The notes: generated from the letters alone by a model not told the origin. A stretch of DNA of 64,000 bases from Daedaleopsis sinensis (GCA_033807695.1 CM066303.1:3410001-3474000), one strand, 5' to 3'; shown: positions 45,346-57,913, counted from the first letter of the stretch. Numbers and translations are program-made.

Positions 45346-45941
45346 AAGAGATTCTTACCTGTGTCCCTAGCAATGTACCTGTCCTGCGAATGAAAGGCTG
45401 TTCTGCGCCCATGCGTGTGCCCTAGCGTGACTGGAACGATGCCGCGCCGCGACTGTTGTTGCTGCGACCTCAGATGTCTTGCTACTAAGGCAGCGTAATG
45501 TTGTGCGGTACTAAGAGACAGTAACATGAGCTATAGTGCAATGATTCAGCCAGAGGGCGGGAGGGGAGGATGGTAGTAGCAGGCGACGTCGAGTCGGGTG
45601 TGCTGCGGTAGTACGAACTTGAACACCTCTACCAGCGCTCCACCCCACCAAGCGCCGACTCTCCTGTCAAGCGCTCGCATCCTCGGGGTCATCTTCGCCG
45701 TGTATAATATACTCTCCCACTCGGAGAATTGAGAAATTTAAGGCGCGACCCCTTGATAGGTATCAGAGACGTTGAGGACGTATTATTAAGTGGTCTAAGG
45801 ATGTCCGAAATTCTCGGAGAGGTCATCGCGCCCGGGAAGGCTTCGGCGTCCTACATGCATGTTTCTATTGCTACTCTCAACTACCACCAGCCCGTTCCGC
45901 TCTTGACACCTCCTCTTTCCCCATCAAGTCTCACGTGTAGC
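45346..45941 (+). promoter_or_regulatory. Upstream region of the KDZ2 transposase
   Basis: No gene. It contains a TATA-like GTATAATATACTC at about 45,702. An open frame extends upstream from the proposed ATG at 45942 to about 45,729, but the ATG beginning MPPKRSSAGPDGRSSKKRR has the usual basic opening of these proteins. Confidence 0.4.
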
Positions 45942-48900
45942 ATGCCACCGAAGCGCTCTTCTGCAGGTCCTGATGGCAGAAGCAGCAAGAAGAGACGCGC
46001 CTCGAAGTTCAAGATGCGCGAAGTACCTTTCAACCTCCCGGCGGGCCCTACCCCCAGTGCAATGTCCGGGCCCGCCGCCGCATCGGGATCAGGAATACCA
46101 CCAGCAGCTCAGTCTACAGCTCCCATCACGGTTGAGGCCACCCACCTCCAAGTGTACGACTTGGCTGATGGTCGACTGGGCGTACGGCACGGTAATAGCA
46201 CGATCAACCTTCCGGAGTCTATGCGGCCGACGTCGAATAGCGAACCTGATGCAGGCCCTGACCAATCCTGGGGCCCCGACATCAATTCTATTCTCGGAGA
46301 ATACCCTCTCGACGACGCACCACCACCAGTCGACGATGGTATCCAGATACCGAAACCGGCGAAGAAGCGAGCTCGCCCGGAGCTACAAGCTGCAGTGCGT
46401 ACTATCCGTACCTGCTCGTACGCCGTCTCGTGATCACACTGACACACCACACAGTCTAAGATCGTCGAGTGGCTCCCTCTGAGGGAGCAGTTTCTTGATG
46501 AACTGCTGCGGTACTACGGCGGCGAGTACACATTGAACGGCGACGATACGCGGTGCGCAACCTGTGGCGCGCAAGGCAAGACCGTGTACCGTTGTGGCGG
46601 CGCCTGTGTGGCGCGTAGCGTCCACTGCCAGTCGTGTATGGTGGCGAAGCACGCTCAACTACCTCTTCACCGTGTGGAGGTAAGTCGGCGCCCTCATCTA
46701 CTGATTTGTTCTTGCTACTGACTCGCATCGAACCACAGGAGTGGAACGGTCACATGTGGATCAAGCAGACACTGCGCGACCTTGGCCTTGTCATTCAGCT
46801 CGGACACGACGGCGGGGTTTGCACGCACCCTGCTCCTCACTCACGCAGAATCGTCATCGGCGACGTCACAGGCATCCATGAAGTCCAGGTCTCGTTCTGT
46901 GAATGCTTGACCGAGGAGGAGACATTCACGTACGAGTGGGTGCAATTGCTCCGCCTCGGCTGGTTTCCTGCGACGACAAACCGCCCGGCGACCGCCTTCA
47001 CATTTCGCATGTTGAGCGCTTTTCAAGAACTCAACTTGCAGAGCAAAACCAATCTCTACGACTACTGGCAGTCGTTACAGCGCATCACGGACAACACAGG
47101 CACAGGGCCGCCCCTGGTGAGTGGATTCGACTGCGAGCATCCGGGTAAATTTACATCTGTTAACCACATTACGTGGATTTGCAGAACCGCTACAAGCAGG
47201 TGACCCATGTCGTCCGACTGTGGAGACACCTAACATCTCTTAAACGCGGTGGACGCTGCCACGATCCGGCTGGAGCCGCAGGAACCCAAGAAGGCGATCT
47301 GGCGCTGGAGTGTCCCGCGTGCCCGCAGCCGGGGAAAAACCTTCCGGACGACTGGGAGTCCGCTCCACCGGAGATAAGGTGACGCCGAATCGTTCGCTAT
47401 GTTAGAGGCTGTGAGCTCACTCCGAGTCGGGCTATGAACAGGTGGATCTATACCTTGTTTGTCATGCTCGACGCCAACTTCCGTGCTAAACTGAAGGACC
47501 GAGGCTTGAAGGACATAGAGCTTGGCGCAGGATGGTCGTACTATGTGGAAAACAGCAAGTTCAAGACACACGTTGCCTCAATAGGCACACAGTCCGACGT
47601 AAGTGACTAAGTATCCGTTTTACAATTGTACATCAAACCTCCCGCTGATCCTTGCTCTTGGCGCCGTGCAGAAGAACGGCTGTTCGGCCGAGCACCGAGC
47701 CATACAGAACGCGAATTTACGCCGCCAGGGATACATTGCATCTGGAGTGGGTGCTGTTCTCTGCGCACGCCATGCGATGGTCCGCAAGAACGCGGTTGGT
47801 GACTTCCCCAATGGCGAAAAGTGGGTCAATTCGTCTCGTTGATCGATGCCGAACCGTGCTTACGCCCGAAATAGATTCTCCATCATGGACTATCTACTAT
47901 TTTCGACTATCCTTGGCATCACTCTCCTTCTGCTTATCTCATACGACATTGCGTGCCAATGGCACAAAAAACTCGCTTCCCGCGCGCTGCTCGGCCTCCC
48001 CTCCCACATCGCGACCGACATCTCCTCCCGCAACTTCCGTTACGCAATCCCCAAGAAACACATCCGTGTTCACGGGGCCAACCACTCCCAATTTTCATTC
48101 AATTATATCCGCCACGTCGGCCGAACTTACGGCGAGGGAATTGAGGCGCATTGGGCGCATATGAACCCCGTTGCTCTGGCCGCCCGCGAAATGGCCCCTG
48201 GGATGCGTCGAGAACATATGGATGACCATTGGTCGGGTTGGAACTGGGGGAAGATGACCGGATTTGGTAAGTGTTCTGCACTCTCTCATTCGACGACCGC
48301 TGAACGAACTGCTATGATCAGCTTCCTACCTGCTGAAGCTTCTTCGTGAAGCCGACAAGATGTACGCGAAGCAGAGCGCCGCACACGCCAATCTATCCGC
48401 GACGTTCAAGCCCGAAGACATTGAGCGATGGACCGCCGAGATTCGCGCGTGGCATGAGGACCCGCAGGGGTCAGAAGACCCGTATGAAGAGAAACGGTCA
48501 AGTAAGTCAGATAATATCCGTTACTATAACGTACCATGTGTCGACTGTTGGTACCTTACAGGTGCTACTATCAAGTCCACCCGGCTCGAGATCGCAGACG
48601 AAGAGGCTCGTGAACTCGCAGCGGGCTCCCTACCACCTCACGACGTGTCTCCTGGCGTGTTCCTGCACGTCGGCCTGGAGATCGAAGAACAGCAGTGAGT
48701 ACATTGTACTGCCGTTGCTCATCAATTGTTCTGATTCTCCCCCCAGACGTTCTCTCGTACAGCGGGGCATGACCGTATCGGGGACCGACGCGAATCTCGC
48801 GGACATCCAGGAGAAGCGTAACACGCTGAAACGTCGCATCGAAACCTGGCAGGGCCTTCAAGATATCCATATGCCCATTGTAGCCCAATTTCGACACACG

Positions 48901-50049
48901 GGAGATCCTTCCGCTCTCGCCGCTGTACTTGACCGCCTCGGTACAGCCAGTGGGACCGCTCCCGCAACGTTCACCTCCAACCCAGCTACCGCGCCCGCGA
49001 CCGTGTCCAACGCCGCAACGGCCACTTCCGCATCAGTGTCCGCGACCGCCGCCTCCACGTCCACCTCCACGTCCGCCTCGACCATGGACGAAGACTCCCG
49101 GAGGGCGGAGAATATCGCCCTATGGATGCCATCGTCTCTTCCGGCGTCGCTGCGGCTTTCGCTGTCCCCGGGCCTTGTCGACAAGGAGAGGCGGCTACAC
49201 GTAGCTCAAGGTGACGACGCTCTCGAAGACATCCGGCGCCTGCGTCGTATCTTGACAGGGATCGCGGATTTCCGACGCTTCAACGTCTCCGGCACAGGTC
49301 AGCGAGCGACAGGCAAAGTCCGCACTCTTTTCAACAAGTTCCAGGACAAGGTCAAACGTTCGGCCGCGCGTTATCGGGCGGCGCGGTCTGCCCTCCTGCG
49401 ACTCGACCCTGGAGGCGATTGGGCGGGGCGCTTGAGGGAGCTCAACGACGCTGATATACGCGGACCTGGACGCGACGAGGACGATCACTCCAGCGAGGGC
49501 CGGTATGAGATATCCTGGATCTGGCTCGTCGCGCGTGGGCCGGGTGCCTCGCTTCCTGAAGGCGTCCAAGCTGACCTCGACCCGGGCGAGTTTCTGTCAA
49601 ACGTTAGGGTAGAGTGGGCGCGTAGTGAGGCGCGTGCAGAGCGGTGGCGCGAGGAGATTATGCTCCTCGAAGAAGAGATGCGCCGGGTGCTCGAGTACTT
49701 CGAGTGGAAGGCGCATTGGTGGCGTCAGCAAGCCCAGCGTCGCGCTGACAGCGCCGACCCTGCTCTTCAGCGCGGGTTGTCTTCTTATGCCGAGTATCAG
49801 GCCGCGGTGTTCGAGGGCCTGGCGTTGCGATGCGCGCGCTTGTGGACGCCTTACTACCGGGATAGGGCGGACGAGATGCCAGCATGGGCTTCGCGCTACA
49901 ACATCCCAGTGAACACACAGACACCGGCTGGATCTGTGGGTTTCATGCCGGCGGATGCGCGCGCAGGCACATCCATATCTACAGCGCTCTTCGGAGAGGA
50001 CATCTCCTCGAACTCGGGCTCCGATACAGATAGTAGTGCGTACGAGTAG
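45942..50049 (+). CDS. KDZ-family transposase with CxC2 cysteine cluster (KDZ2)
   Basis: Ten exons (45942-46394, 46455-46679, 46739-47116, 47185-47378, 47442-47598, 47672-47820, 47875-48266, 48322-48501, 48562-48694, 48747-50049) give 1187 aa, all in phase. After a basic N-terminus comes the CxC2 cluster (CATCGAQGKTVYRCGGAC, HCQSC, about residues 185-210), then LGLVIQLGHDGGVC, VIGDVTGIHEVQVSFCEC, LECPACPQPGKNLPDDW, LFVMLDANFRAK, SGVGAVLCARH with FPNGEKFSIMDY, SYDIACQW, HIRVHGANH, and GEGIEAHWAHMNPVALAARE with DDHWSGWNWGK. The long final exon encodes the helical tail (VRVEWARSEARAERWREEI). The acidic residues in LDANFR, YDIACQW and EGIEAHW are candidate catalytic residues. It differs strongly from the KDZ1 transposase, so it belongs to another KDZ subfamily. 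Confidence 0.92.
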
Positions 50050-50439
50050 CAGATAGATCCCATGTATGATTGTGTATTACCACATTGTCTTACCCACGGC
50101 GTCTAGTGGCGGTGATGAGGCACTTAGTGATAGTATCAACTTATGACTCACTCTGCGTGGCTATCATTCCGTCGTCCGGTATCCTGCTCAGTGGCTGTGT
50201 AGCACTCGATTTCCTGAAAAAGTGTCCAGTACAACAGATCATGGGCGCTCTAACCTGGCAAAACTGTACCTAGAGTCATCCGGTGTATAATGTGAGCACT
50301 TTCAGCCTATTCTCTCTGGCAATAGGCTCCAGTGCAAGTCTCTTATACATACTAGAACCAGTGTAATAGATAGTCATGCACTAGTACAATGCTACAATGA
50401 TTATATCATCAGGTATACGTTATATAACACTCATATACT
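50050..50439. other. KDZ2 transposase 3' flank, no gene
   Basis: AT-richer sequence between the transposase stop and the right terminal repeat. It is mirrored at 59,520-59,909 in KDZ3. No gene or clear motif. Confidence 0.45.
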
Positions 50440-51566
50440 AGGCTCTAGCTGTAGAAGGTGGAATCTACAACTTCTGGAGTAATACAATTCGATCCGGGTT
50501 GATATTACAGCTTGTACAATGCTCATATACAAGGTGTATATGGTCCGATCTACAACTTCCGGAGTATTACAATATAAGCAGGGGTATGTTTTACAAGCTC
50601 GAGGTTGTACAACGCTCATATACAGAGGGTATATGGTCAGATCTACAACTTCCGGAGTATTACAATATAAGCTGGGGTATGTTTTACAAGCTCGAGGTTG
50701 TACAACGCTCATATACAGAGGGTATATGGTCAGATCTACAACTTCCGGAGTATTACAATATAAGCTGGGGTATGTTTTACAAGCTCGAGGTTGTACAACG
50801 CTCATATACAGAGGGTATATGGTCAGATCTACAACTTCCGGGGTATTACAATATAAGCAGGGGTCTATATTACAAGCTCGAGGTTGTACAACGCTCATAT
50901 ACAGAGGGTATATGGTCAGATCTACAACTTCCGGGGTATTACAATATAAGCAGGGGTATATATTACAAGCTCGAGGTTGTACAACGCTCATATACAGAGG
51001 GTATATGGTCAGATCTACAACTTCCGGGGTATTACAATATAAGCAGGGGTATATATTACAAGCTCGAGGTTGTACAACGCTCATATACAGAGGGTATATG
51101 GTCAGATCTACAACTTCCGGGGTATTACAATATAAGCAGGGGTATATATTACAAGCTCGAGGTTGTACAACGCTCATATACAGAGGGTATATGGTCAGAT
51201 CTACAACTTCCGGGGTATTACAATATAAGCAGGGGTATATATTACAAGCTCGAGGTTGTACAACGCTCATATACAGAGGGTATATGGTCAGATCTACAAC
51301 TTCCGGGGTATTACAATATAAGTAGGGGTATATATTACAAGCTCGAGGTTGTACAACGCTCATATACAGAGGGTATATGGTCAGATCTACAACTTCCGGA
51401 GTATTACAACAACCCCTGGGATGCGTTTCACAACCCTGCCAGTATAGACAGCCACTCTCTGTATTACCCTGGCCACGAAGTTATATAATACAGCCCTGGC
51501 CACTCCTAGCAACACACTACTAGCAGGCTGGTGGGCCATTGTAATACAACAGTGGAAACTACAGCT
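50440..51566 (-). repeat. KDZ2 right terminal inverted repeat with 93-bp array
   Basis: This is the same repeat family as 40,045-41,035 in inverted orientation, with nine full units plus degenerate ones (about 50,515-51,400), then about 150 bp of terminal unique sequence. The unit number differs from the left end, showing array length change after the ends were formed. Confidence 0.82.
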
Positions 51567-52230
51567 GACAGTACACGGGCCTCGGACGACTCCCATGTCC
51601 TCTGAGGCTCCGTGCGGCGCTCGCCATGCTGGACGAAGACGCGGCGTCCGACCACCGTCTGTCGTGATGCGCCGCCCGCGAGACATCACGACAGCGCGCA
51701 AGGGCTCCGGACGACGCATCGCGACAGTACACGGGGCCCCGGACGACTCCCATGTCCTCTGAGGCTCCGCGCTGCGCTCGCGACGCTTGTCGAAGACGCG
51801 GTGTCCGCCCAACGTCTGTCGTGACGTGTCGCCCCGCGACGCACTACGACAGCGCGAAAGGGCTCCGGACGACACCAAAGTCCTGCCGTCTCTCGCGATG
51901 CGCCGCGCCGCTCCAGACGACGCATTGCGACAGTACACAGTGCAGACGACACCCCAGTCCACTCATGCTCCGCGCTACGCTTGTGTGTGTGGAAGACGTC
52001 GCTGAGTACGACCACTGTCACCCTTGAGGATCGACTTCACGCCGTCTCCGCTCCGCAATGGATCGCGACAATGCAAAGGACTCCAACGTGCCGTACGATG
52101 CGACGCGCGGACCCACGACGGTTCGCGACAGCACAGGGCTCCGGGCTCAGCTAGGGACGACGGCGCGGACGCGAAGTCCACACCACCCCAAGGCTGCGCC
52201 GACCGCGAGAAAAGCCCATGACCTCGGGCG
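51567..52230 (+). repeat. GC-rich satellite, right part
   Basis: It starts with the KDZ2 target duplication GACAGTAC and continues ACACGGGCCTCGG, as an uninterrupted satellite unit would. CATGTCCTCTGAGGCTCCG recurs at about 51,594 and 51,754. It fades out near 52,200. No gene. Confidence 0.68.
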
Positions 52231-52482
52231 ACATCGGGGTGCCCTGCGCGCCGACGGCGCCGTTGCGAGTGAGTATCCATGCGTGGAGGTCGGGCTTGGG
52301 GAGCTCCTTGCCGTCAGTCGTCGCGAGAATGGAGCAGAAATGTGGTATGGCCCGGACATCATATAGAGTACATACAGTAGAGAAACAGCAATTCCAAGAC
52401 GCACATCATCTATTGGATTCTTCACGATCTTGGCCAAAAGGATAGGCTATCACTGGCACTTCGACCTTCTATATGTCGACGA

Positions 52483-53761
52483 TCACATCCTGTCACGACA
52501 CTTCTCAAACATCTTGATGAACTTCGTCGTCTTGTCCTTGAAAAGAGAGCAGCTCTGTGGAGTATTCAGTACACCGCCAGCCCACGTCATTCAAGGACGA
52601 TACCCTCACCTTCGTTAGCTGCAGACATTGGAGCCATATGACTTCGTACTGAGAGAATGCCTCTTGGACCTCTTTGATGGGGACGTCTTCTTCCAAGATG
52701 CGGAAAGTGCTTGTATAGCGCTCTACGCCCCGCATAGCAAACTTGAAATAATGTCAGTGTCAGCTTTCAGCAGGATACTCGAATGAGGATGTGCCTTGAG
52801 ATGGGATATAGCTTTCTGCTGGTTCTGCTCTGCCAGCGTGAGCTTCGTCAAGAAGTCCAAGTAGCGGTCGACGACAGTACGGAAGTCAGCGGTAGGAAGC
52901 TGTGTTCCAGAGCGTTGATACCAGTCGTGGAGATGTTCGTCCCAAAGTGCCTTGCTGCCTGTATGAACTAGAGTGCGATCCTCCATGCACTGCTGAAGGT
53001 CGACCACGACGTCGTCGATAAGAAGTGGAAGGGTATCCGTGATCCACATGCGGCGTTCGTTGAGCATCTGGGTGTACTCGGCGTAGCCACGCTAAGACGA
53101 TCACATTAGGCTACCGCCAGAGCGAGCAGGCCCAACACGTACCTCAGTCATCACAGCGCTGAAGCGAGATTGCCAACGGGCAACGAGGGTGTGCACTGTA
53201 GTTGCGCGGCCTGCAATATCTTCGTAGGAACGGTCGAGGTCCGGGAACACCTTCTCGATCAGTTCGAACTCATCCCTCTCTAGACGTAGAAGGTATGAAT
53301 CATATAACATTCGCAGCTGAATGGCTCTATGGCTCAGTGGTGTCCACAAAGTACATATTTGCTGCTCACCTTCGACCAGACATCCTCGCAACCAGTGTAG
53401 GACCGATCCATGACAGCGACCACGGATTCAAGACGTGCTTGCGGGTCACCTTCTCCACCATAGAGAGCTAGCAACATCTCTCGCCCACGCTGAAACTCGA
53501 CCATGGCGATGTCACAAAGTGCCTGAGACTGGCACTGCGAACGAGTCGAAACGATGTCGCGCCATCGTTGAAGCTCGGATGGGAGGAGAAAGCTGTCGCG
53601 CGCCCTAAAGACAGGTGTGAGTCATCATGCCCCGAGCGTGAGCCACTCTGAACGTGCCTTTCGAGGGACTTTTCCATCCGTTGCACATTCTTCTCGATGA
53701 TCTGAGGATAGTCGCGAGTCACCGTGAAAGCGAAGGTCAAAGGCACCCCGGAGGTCGTCAT
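52483..53761 (-). CDS. Uncharacterised 332-aa helical protein
   Basis: Exons 53761-53670, 53604-53370, 53316-53143, 53091-52779, 52722-52610 and 52554-52483 join in phase to 332 aa. The protein is almost entirely helical and charged: LRMLYDSYLLRLERDEFELI, FPDLDRSYEDIAGRA, FRTVVDRYLDFLTKLTLAEQ, VPIKEVQEAFSQYEVIWLQC, with a basic C-terminus (TTKFIKMFEKCRDRM). This could be a coiled-coil or BAR-like fold; no family is recognised. Some introns use weaker donors (GTCCCT, GTATCC). The start ATG is only 31 bp from the end of the TIR element (53,793-55,204), so an original 5' end and promoter may have been removed or displaced. Confidence 0.6.
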
Positions 53762-53792
53762 CGCTGTTCTGAAGTGTCGGGGGGTCGACAAT

Positions 53793-55204
53793 TACGATTG
53801 ATGAGTTTACGAAGAAATCGTTCTTTATGGACGACACTTACAGCCAAAAAGTGGGACGCGAACCTGAGCCCGTGGGAATAACTTTCAGACTCCGATAATC
53901 TAGGGTAAATGATGACATAATCAACAGTAAGAGTAGAGTAAGAACTCACTCTAATGAACAAACCCTAGGCTAGGGTTGGCCAGACGCCCAAAACACCGCC
54001 ACAGAGGGCCTATAGCGCCAGAGCAGCCTCAGCTAGGCCTGACTTTCCGCATTTAGGCAAGTTTATATCGGCCATAGAAGAATAACTAATGATCTATACA
54101 CCATGACAATAACACCATTCAGTAGGTCTGAAGCATAGCTACAAGTATACAGAAAATGAAAATTCATCACTTCAAATGTTTCTTACTTGTAAGGACTAGG
54201 ATAGTAACACATCCCTAGTACGACCTAGCAAAGGATGTAAGTTACACACTAATAGGTCAAAAATAACCGCCCAAACACCTGATAAGTCCGTGCTTTGCCT
54301 GCCCCGCTGGCGGCGGGGCAGGCCCAGCAACTTATCCCAGCCAATGGGCAATTGAATTGTGATATATTGAGTGTAAGTACTAATGTCTTCTATCCAGGTG
54401 GCTCTTATTTCCGCATTTGGGCAAGTTTATATTGCCTATAGATAAAGAACAAATGGTCTATAGAGCATAAGAATAATATCATTCAGTAGCTCTAAAGCAT
54501 GGCTACAAGCAGACAGAAAATGAAAAATTGACCTCCCTTGAAGTGAAGCCTTTGGGTAAGTAGTGCAACAATAACACATACTATTCAAGCTGTAAAGGTA
54601 GTAAGCAACGCACTGATCGGCCGAAAATACGCGCTCAAACGCCATATAAGGCAATAATTTGCCCCCTTGTGTGCTTCCAGGGCCCTGCTCCAGGAGCGGG
54701 GCCTGTTCAGCCCATGTTGTTTCGGCCGATGGGCGCTTATGTATTACGGTCACATGACATTGTCACACTTTGTCACACTTACATCACAACACATAAGTGA
54801 CTGCATATTCTAAGTGAACATAGACATGTTATATATCGTTGAGTTCAGAATTTCAAGCTCTACATCTCTAGATTATCCATAGGAGTCTAGAACTGAAAGA
54901 TAACCACATATGTCTTGTTCAAGCTGTAAAGCTTGTTTCCCAGCAGCCCCAGCAAATTGCTCTTGTTTAAAATCCTACACTATCTGAGTCTATGTCTACA
55001 TAAACTGTAACGAGGAGCACGCTATCTGTGCTTGTTATTAATGGATGTACCACTGCTCATATCATTGTTTCATTGCTCATTGCCTGGATCCAGCCCCTGT
55101 CCCCTTGTTAAGCTCTATCTCTCCTGGACTGCTGACAGTTATTGGAGTCTAAAGAGTTCTATACGTACTACAGCTTTTAGTACCCACCATACTCATCAAT
55201 CGTA
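53793..55204 (-). mobile_element. Non-autonomous TIR DNA element, copy 2
   Basis: Inverted copy of 16,768-18,179 with the same 14-bp TIRs. The correspondence holds without indels (positions sum to 71,972) in every stretch I compared, including the 105-aa frame at 54,436-54,753. The shared block continues past the TIR on one side to 55,236. It lies between the helical-protein gene and the SUN gene. Confidence 0.75.
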
Positions 55205-55483
55205 TTGTGCCAGACCTGGCCCACTTCTAAGCAAGTACTTGAAGGTGGTGGGCAGTCGGGGAGAGGGGCGGCGCAGGAGATTATACGTTATGAGCCACTC
55301 GGAATCGTACCTTTGTGCCAGTGATCCGCGTGGCTGGTTCGACCGCTTGCCAGAAAGGCTACACACTATATTGCTCATACATAACTCAGGATAGATCTTG
55401 TAAAACGTTGAGTAATCCTAGCGGAACCTTCGAAGGGGGTCAGGGATGCGAACAGGATAACTGAGAAGATCAAAAACGCACAG

Positions 55484-56612
55484 CTACATCGGTACCTGTA
55501 AGCCGTGGACACGAACGCGATAGAGTCGCATTGATTCAGCCCCCCAGTTGCTCCGGATCTCGAAGACAAAGACACCAAAATAGATGAGAGAGTGGATGAT
55601 GGGAGGGTCGACGGGGAAGGTTTGAATATGACTGCCGGAATGAATGCCATAGTCGAAAGCCGCCAGCGGAAGGAAGCTGCCACCGCCCGTGACAGGAGGG
55701 CCTTCACCAGTAGCATTGAGTGCCGACGTGCGGAAAGAGTCAAGAGCGTTGGCGTAGCGCTTCAGATTGCCTGCACCCTCCAACAGACCCCAAACGACGA
55801 TTTGACGAGGCGCCTGCTTCAAATCTGCGGCAATGTCGTGTAGGACATGGTCGATGGTGACGTGAGTTGGATAGATGAACTCCGGGACCTTGATTGCAAC
55901 TTGGCCCTCAGTGCCCGAAAAGGACCAGCAGGATGCACTGCGAAGGTCTTCGTCGAGGACATTCTCGGGTGGTCGAGGAACCGAAAGGTCGGCAGGATCG
56001 AGCGGGAATGTGAGCTTCTTTGCGATCCGGGCGCCGTCTGCCGCAAGGGCAAAATCACGCCTGCCTACGGGATCTTTGAGCGCGGCTGCTATGGCCTTGT
56101 CGATGTACGATTGAATATGGGGGGGGATATGGGCACTAGGGGCACTAGGCTGAGAGCGCAAGGAAGACGTGCGGACCATAGGACGGAGAGTGGTCTTGAC
56201 GTTCCGAACCGCTTGGCGGAGAGATAGAGGTGACATACCCCAGACGATGACCACAGCAATCAGGGCAACGATACCAACGATGTAGTAGATTCCAACCCAG
56301 CAACTTCCACCCCAGCGGCCCTTCAATTTCGATTTCTTGGATGCATTAGACGCAGTAGAGGCGGCGGAGGACGAGGACTGCTTCTGTGCTGAAGGGCGTG
56401 GAGGCTCGGAATCTGAGCTACTGCTGCTCGGGGTTGGTGACCTGGCTTTGCGATGTCTCGTATTTTTCAACTTCGCTGTCGAGCTCTTATCTTTGCTGAA
56501 GCGCACTCGAGCTATGATGAAGAATCTCAGCAACGTTGAGAGATTACCTACAGTAAATTTCTGAGGACGTACAGTCTGTGAAGAGTCTTTTGGGATCGAA
56601 TGGATCTGCCAT
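55484..56612 (-). CDS. SUN-domain inner nuclear membrane protein
   Basis: Exon 1 (56612-56573) encodes MADPFDPKRLFTD; exon 2 (56511-55484) the rest; the intron is 61 nt with GTACGT...CATAG; total 355 aa. A basic, Ser-rich N-terminus (nucleoplasmic) precedes one transmembrane helix at about residues 84-105 (CWVGIYYIVGIVALIAVVIV). The C-terminal SUN domain (about 200-350) shows SASCWSFSGTEGQVAIKVPE, THVTIDHV, then ALDSFRTSALNATG, FDYGIHSGSHIQTFPVD and VFEIRSNWGAESMRLYRVRV. SUN proteins bind KASH proteins across the nuclear envelope, linking chromatin to the cytoskeleton. The order and length fit a short fungal Sad1/UNC-84 protein. It looks intact and is likely a conserved host gene. Confidence 0.93.
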
Positions 56613-56858
56613 CTTAACCAACGATGTGGGTTGTTGACCTGCGTAATGGCGAGCCACTAGTAGTAGGTGAGGGTGCAGGGAGGGTAGTCGAAGCCACGGC
56701 GCACGCATTGTGCACGCGCTCGCGGCTCACCACAAGTTGCACGCTGGGGCGCCTACTTACGCGGAGAGGCAGTCAGGCCTCCTCAGGCCTCAGGCCTCAG
56801 GTCCAGTCGATTCTTGCTCAGAGCACGAATATAATATATTTGTAAGTGCTGTCTATGC

Positions 56859-57913
56859 TTAATGAGCCTTCAACTTCAGCTGCTTGCGATACCATTCCTG
56901 CGACACCCAAGACGGCTGATGTCTCGTGGGCGTGATGGAAAGCTGCCTGCCATCCTCCCGCTGATAGCCCTCCTTCACCTTCTGCCACACTCCGTCACTG
57001 CCCGCTTCTCTTGTCCAGTGCCACAGCTGCACCGTGGGCACATTGCCCTTGACGATGTTACAGTACACATCACCAAACACCAGGTCCGGATGGGAACTGA
57101 GGTCAGGCGGTTGACGGAGAGGGATGAGGCTGAACGACTCCCAAAAATGGGTGAGCACATCAGGTTCAGTGGTAGACGTAACCCTGCTGTCGCGTATGAA
57201 GATTGGGTCTCCGTCCTACAGCTTCGTCAGCATAGTCCAGTGAGCCAGTGGACACTACTCACCTGCTCTCCGTACCGAGTCACGATGCCTCCAGATACCT
57301 CCAGCCGGCGTTGGATCTCTTCCTCGACGGAACTCTTCTTGCCTCTCTTCGACCCGGATTTGACAGACCCACGAGATGAAGACCTTGTCAACGGGACAGC
57401 GGACCGTCCAGGACGCTGCGGAGTCTTGGTGCGTAGGATAGAGGGTAACGCGCCCGATCCTGCGGAAGCGCGAGCACGAGCAATGGCTACCGAGGTAGCT
57501 GGGGTCGGAGGAGGGGACGGCGAGAGACTAGTCAAGGAAGACTCCTGATCGTCGTCGTCGATGTCCATCGAAGGATCTCGCTGGGGAGTTTGCACGACCT
57601 TCGGCGATGGAGTTGCACTGGGTGTCCCTGCTCGACGTGAAGGACCGGTAATACTACCACGCCGTTTTAGTGGCTCCTTGCCTCTGCAAGTAGATGTGAG
57701 TAAATCAGATACGAAACACAGGGCAGATACACACTTCTTTGGCCGCTTGTTGAACACCCTGGTGACCGTGAGCTGAAGTCCTCGCAGGCAACGAGGAGGC
57801 GAAGGAGCCACCAGCTCCAGGAGGGTCGGGCGTCCCTTCTCACGGCGTCGTACCGCCGAGAAGATATAGGGAGAAGGGTTTGGAGAGCAGAGGTTGGTGT
57901 GGACTGGAGCCAT
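56859..57913 (-). CDS. Uncharacterised 318-aa protein
   Basis: Exons 57913-57735, 57683-57263 and 57215-56859 join in phase to 318 aa. The N-terminal 60 residues contain RREKGRPTLLELVAPS. The middle is disordered, Ser/Pro/Arg-rich with an acidic patch (DPSMDIDDDDQESSLTS). The C-terminal 130 residues form a conserved-looking domain: GGIVTRYGEQDGDPIFIRDS, VLTHFWESFSLIPLRQPPDL, LVFGDVYCNIVKGNVPTVQL and SWVSQEWYRKQLKLKAH at the end. I cannot name the family. It is on the same strand as the SUN gene, ending 246 bp upstream of the SUN start. An in-frame upstream start at 58084 is possible but less likely. Confidence 0.65.

Larger units (their letters stand above)
40045..51566. mobile_element. KDZ2: complete 11.5-kb KDZ transposon
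   Basis: The element is flanked by a perfect 8-bp target duplication, GACAGTAC (40,037-40,044 and 51,567-51,574), within a satellite whose repeats normally contain one such octamer. The ends are inverted: CACATGTGGCTACCACTATTG on the left and, inverted, AGCTGTAGTTTCCACTGTTG on the right, both followed by TATTACAA and CTGCTARTAGTGTGTTGC. The ends continue into roughly 1-kb inverted repeats dominated by a 93-bp minisatellite. Three genes lie inside: a 723-aa protein (-), an RNase H1 N-terminal-domain protein (+) and a KDZ transposase (+). No TET/JBP gene is present. Confidence 0.9.
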
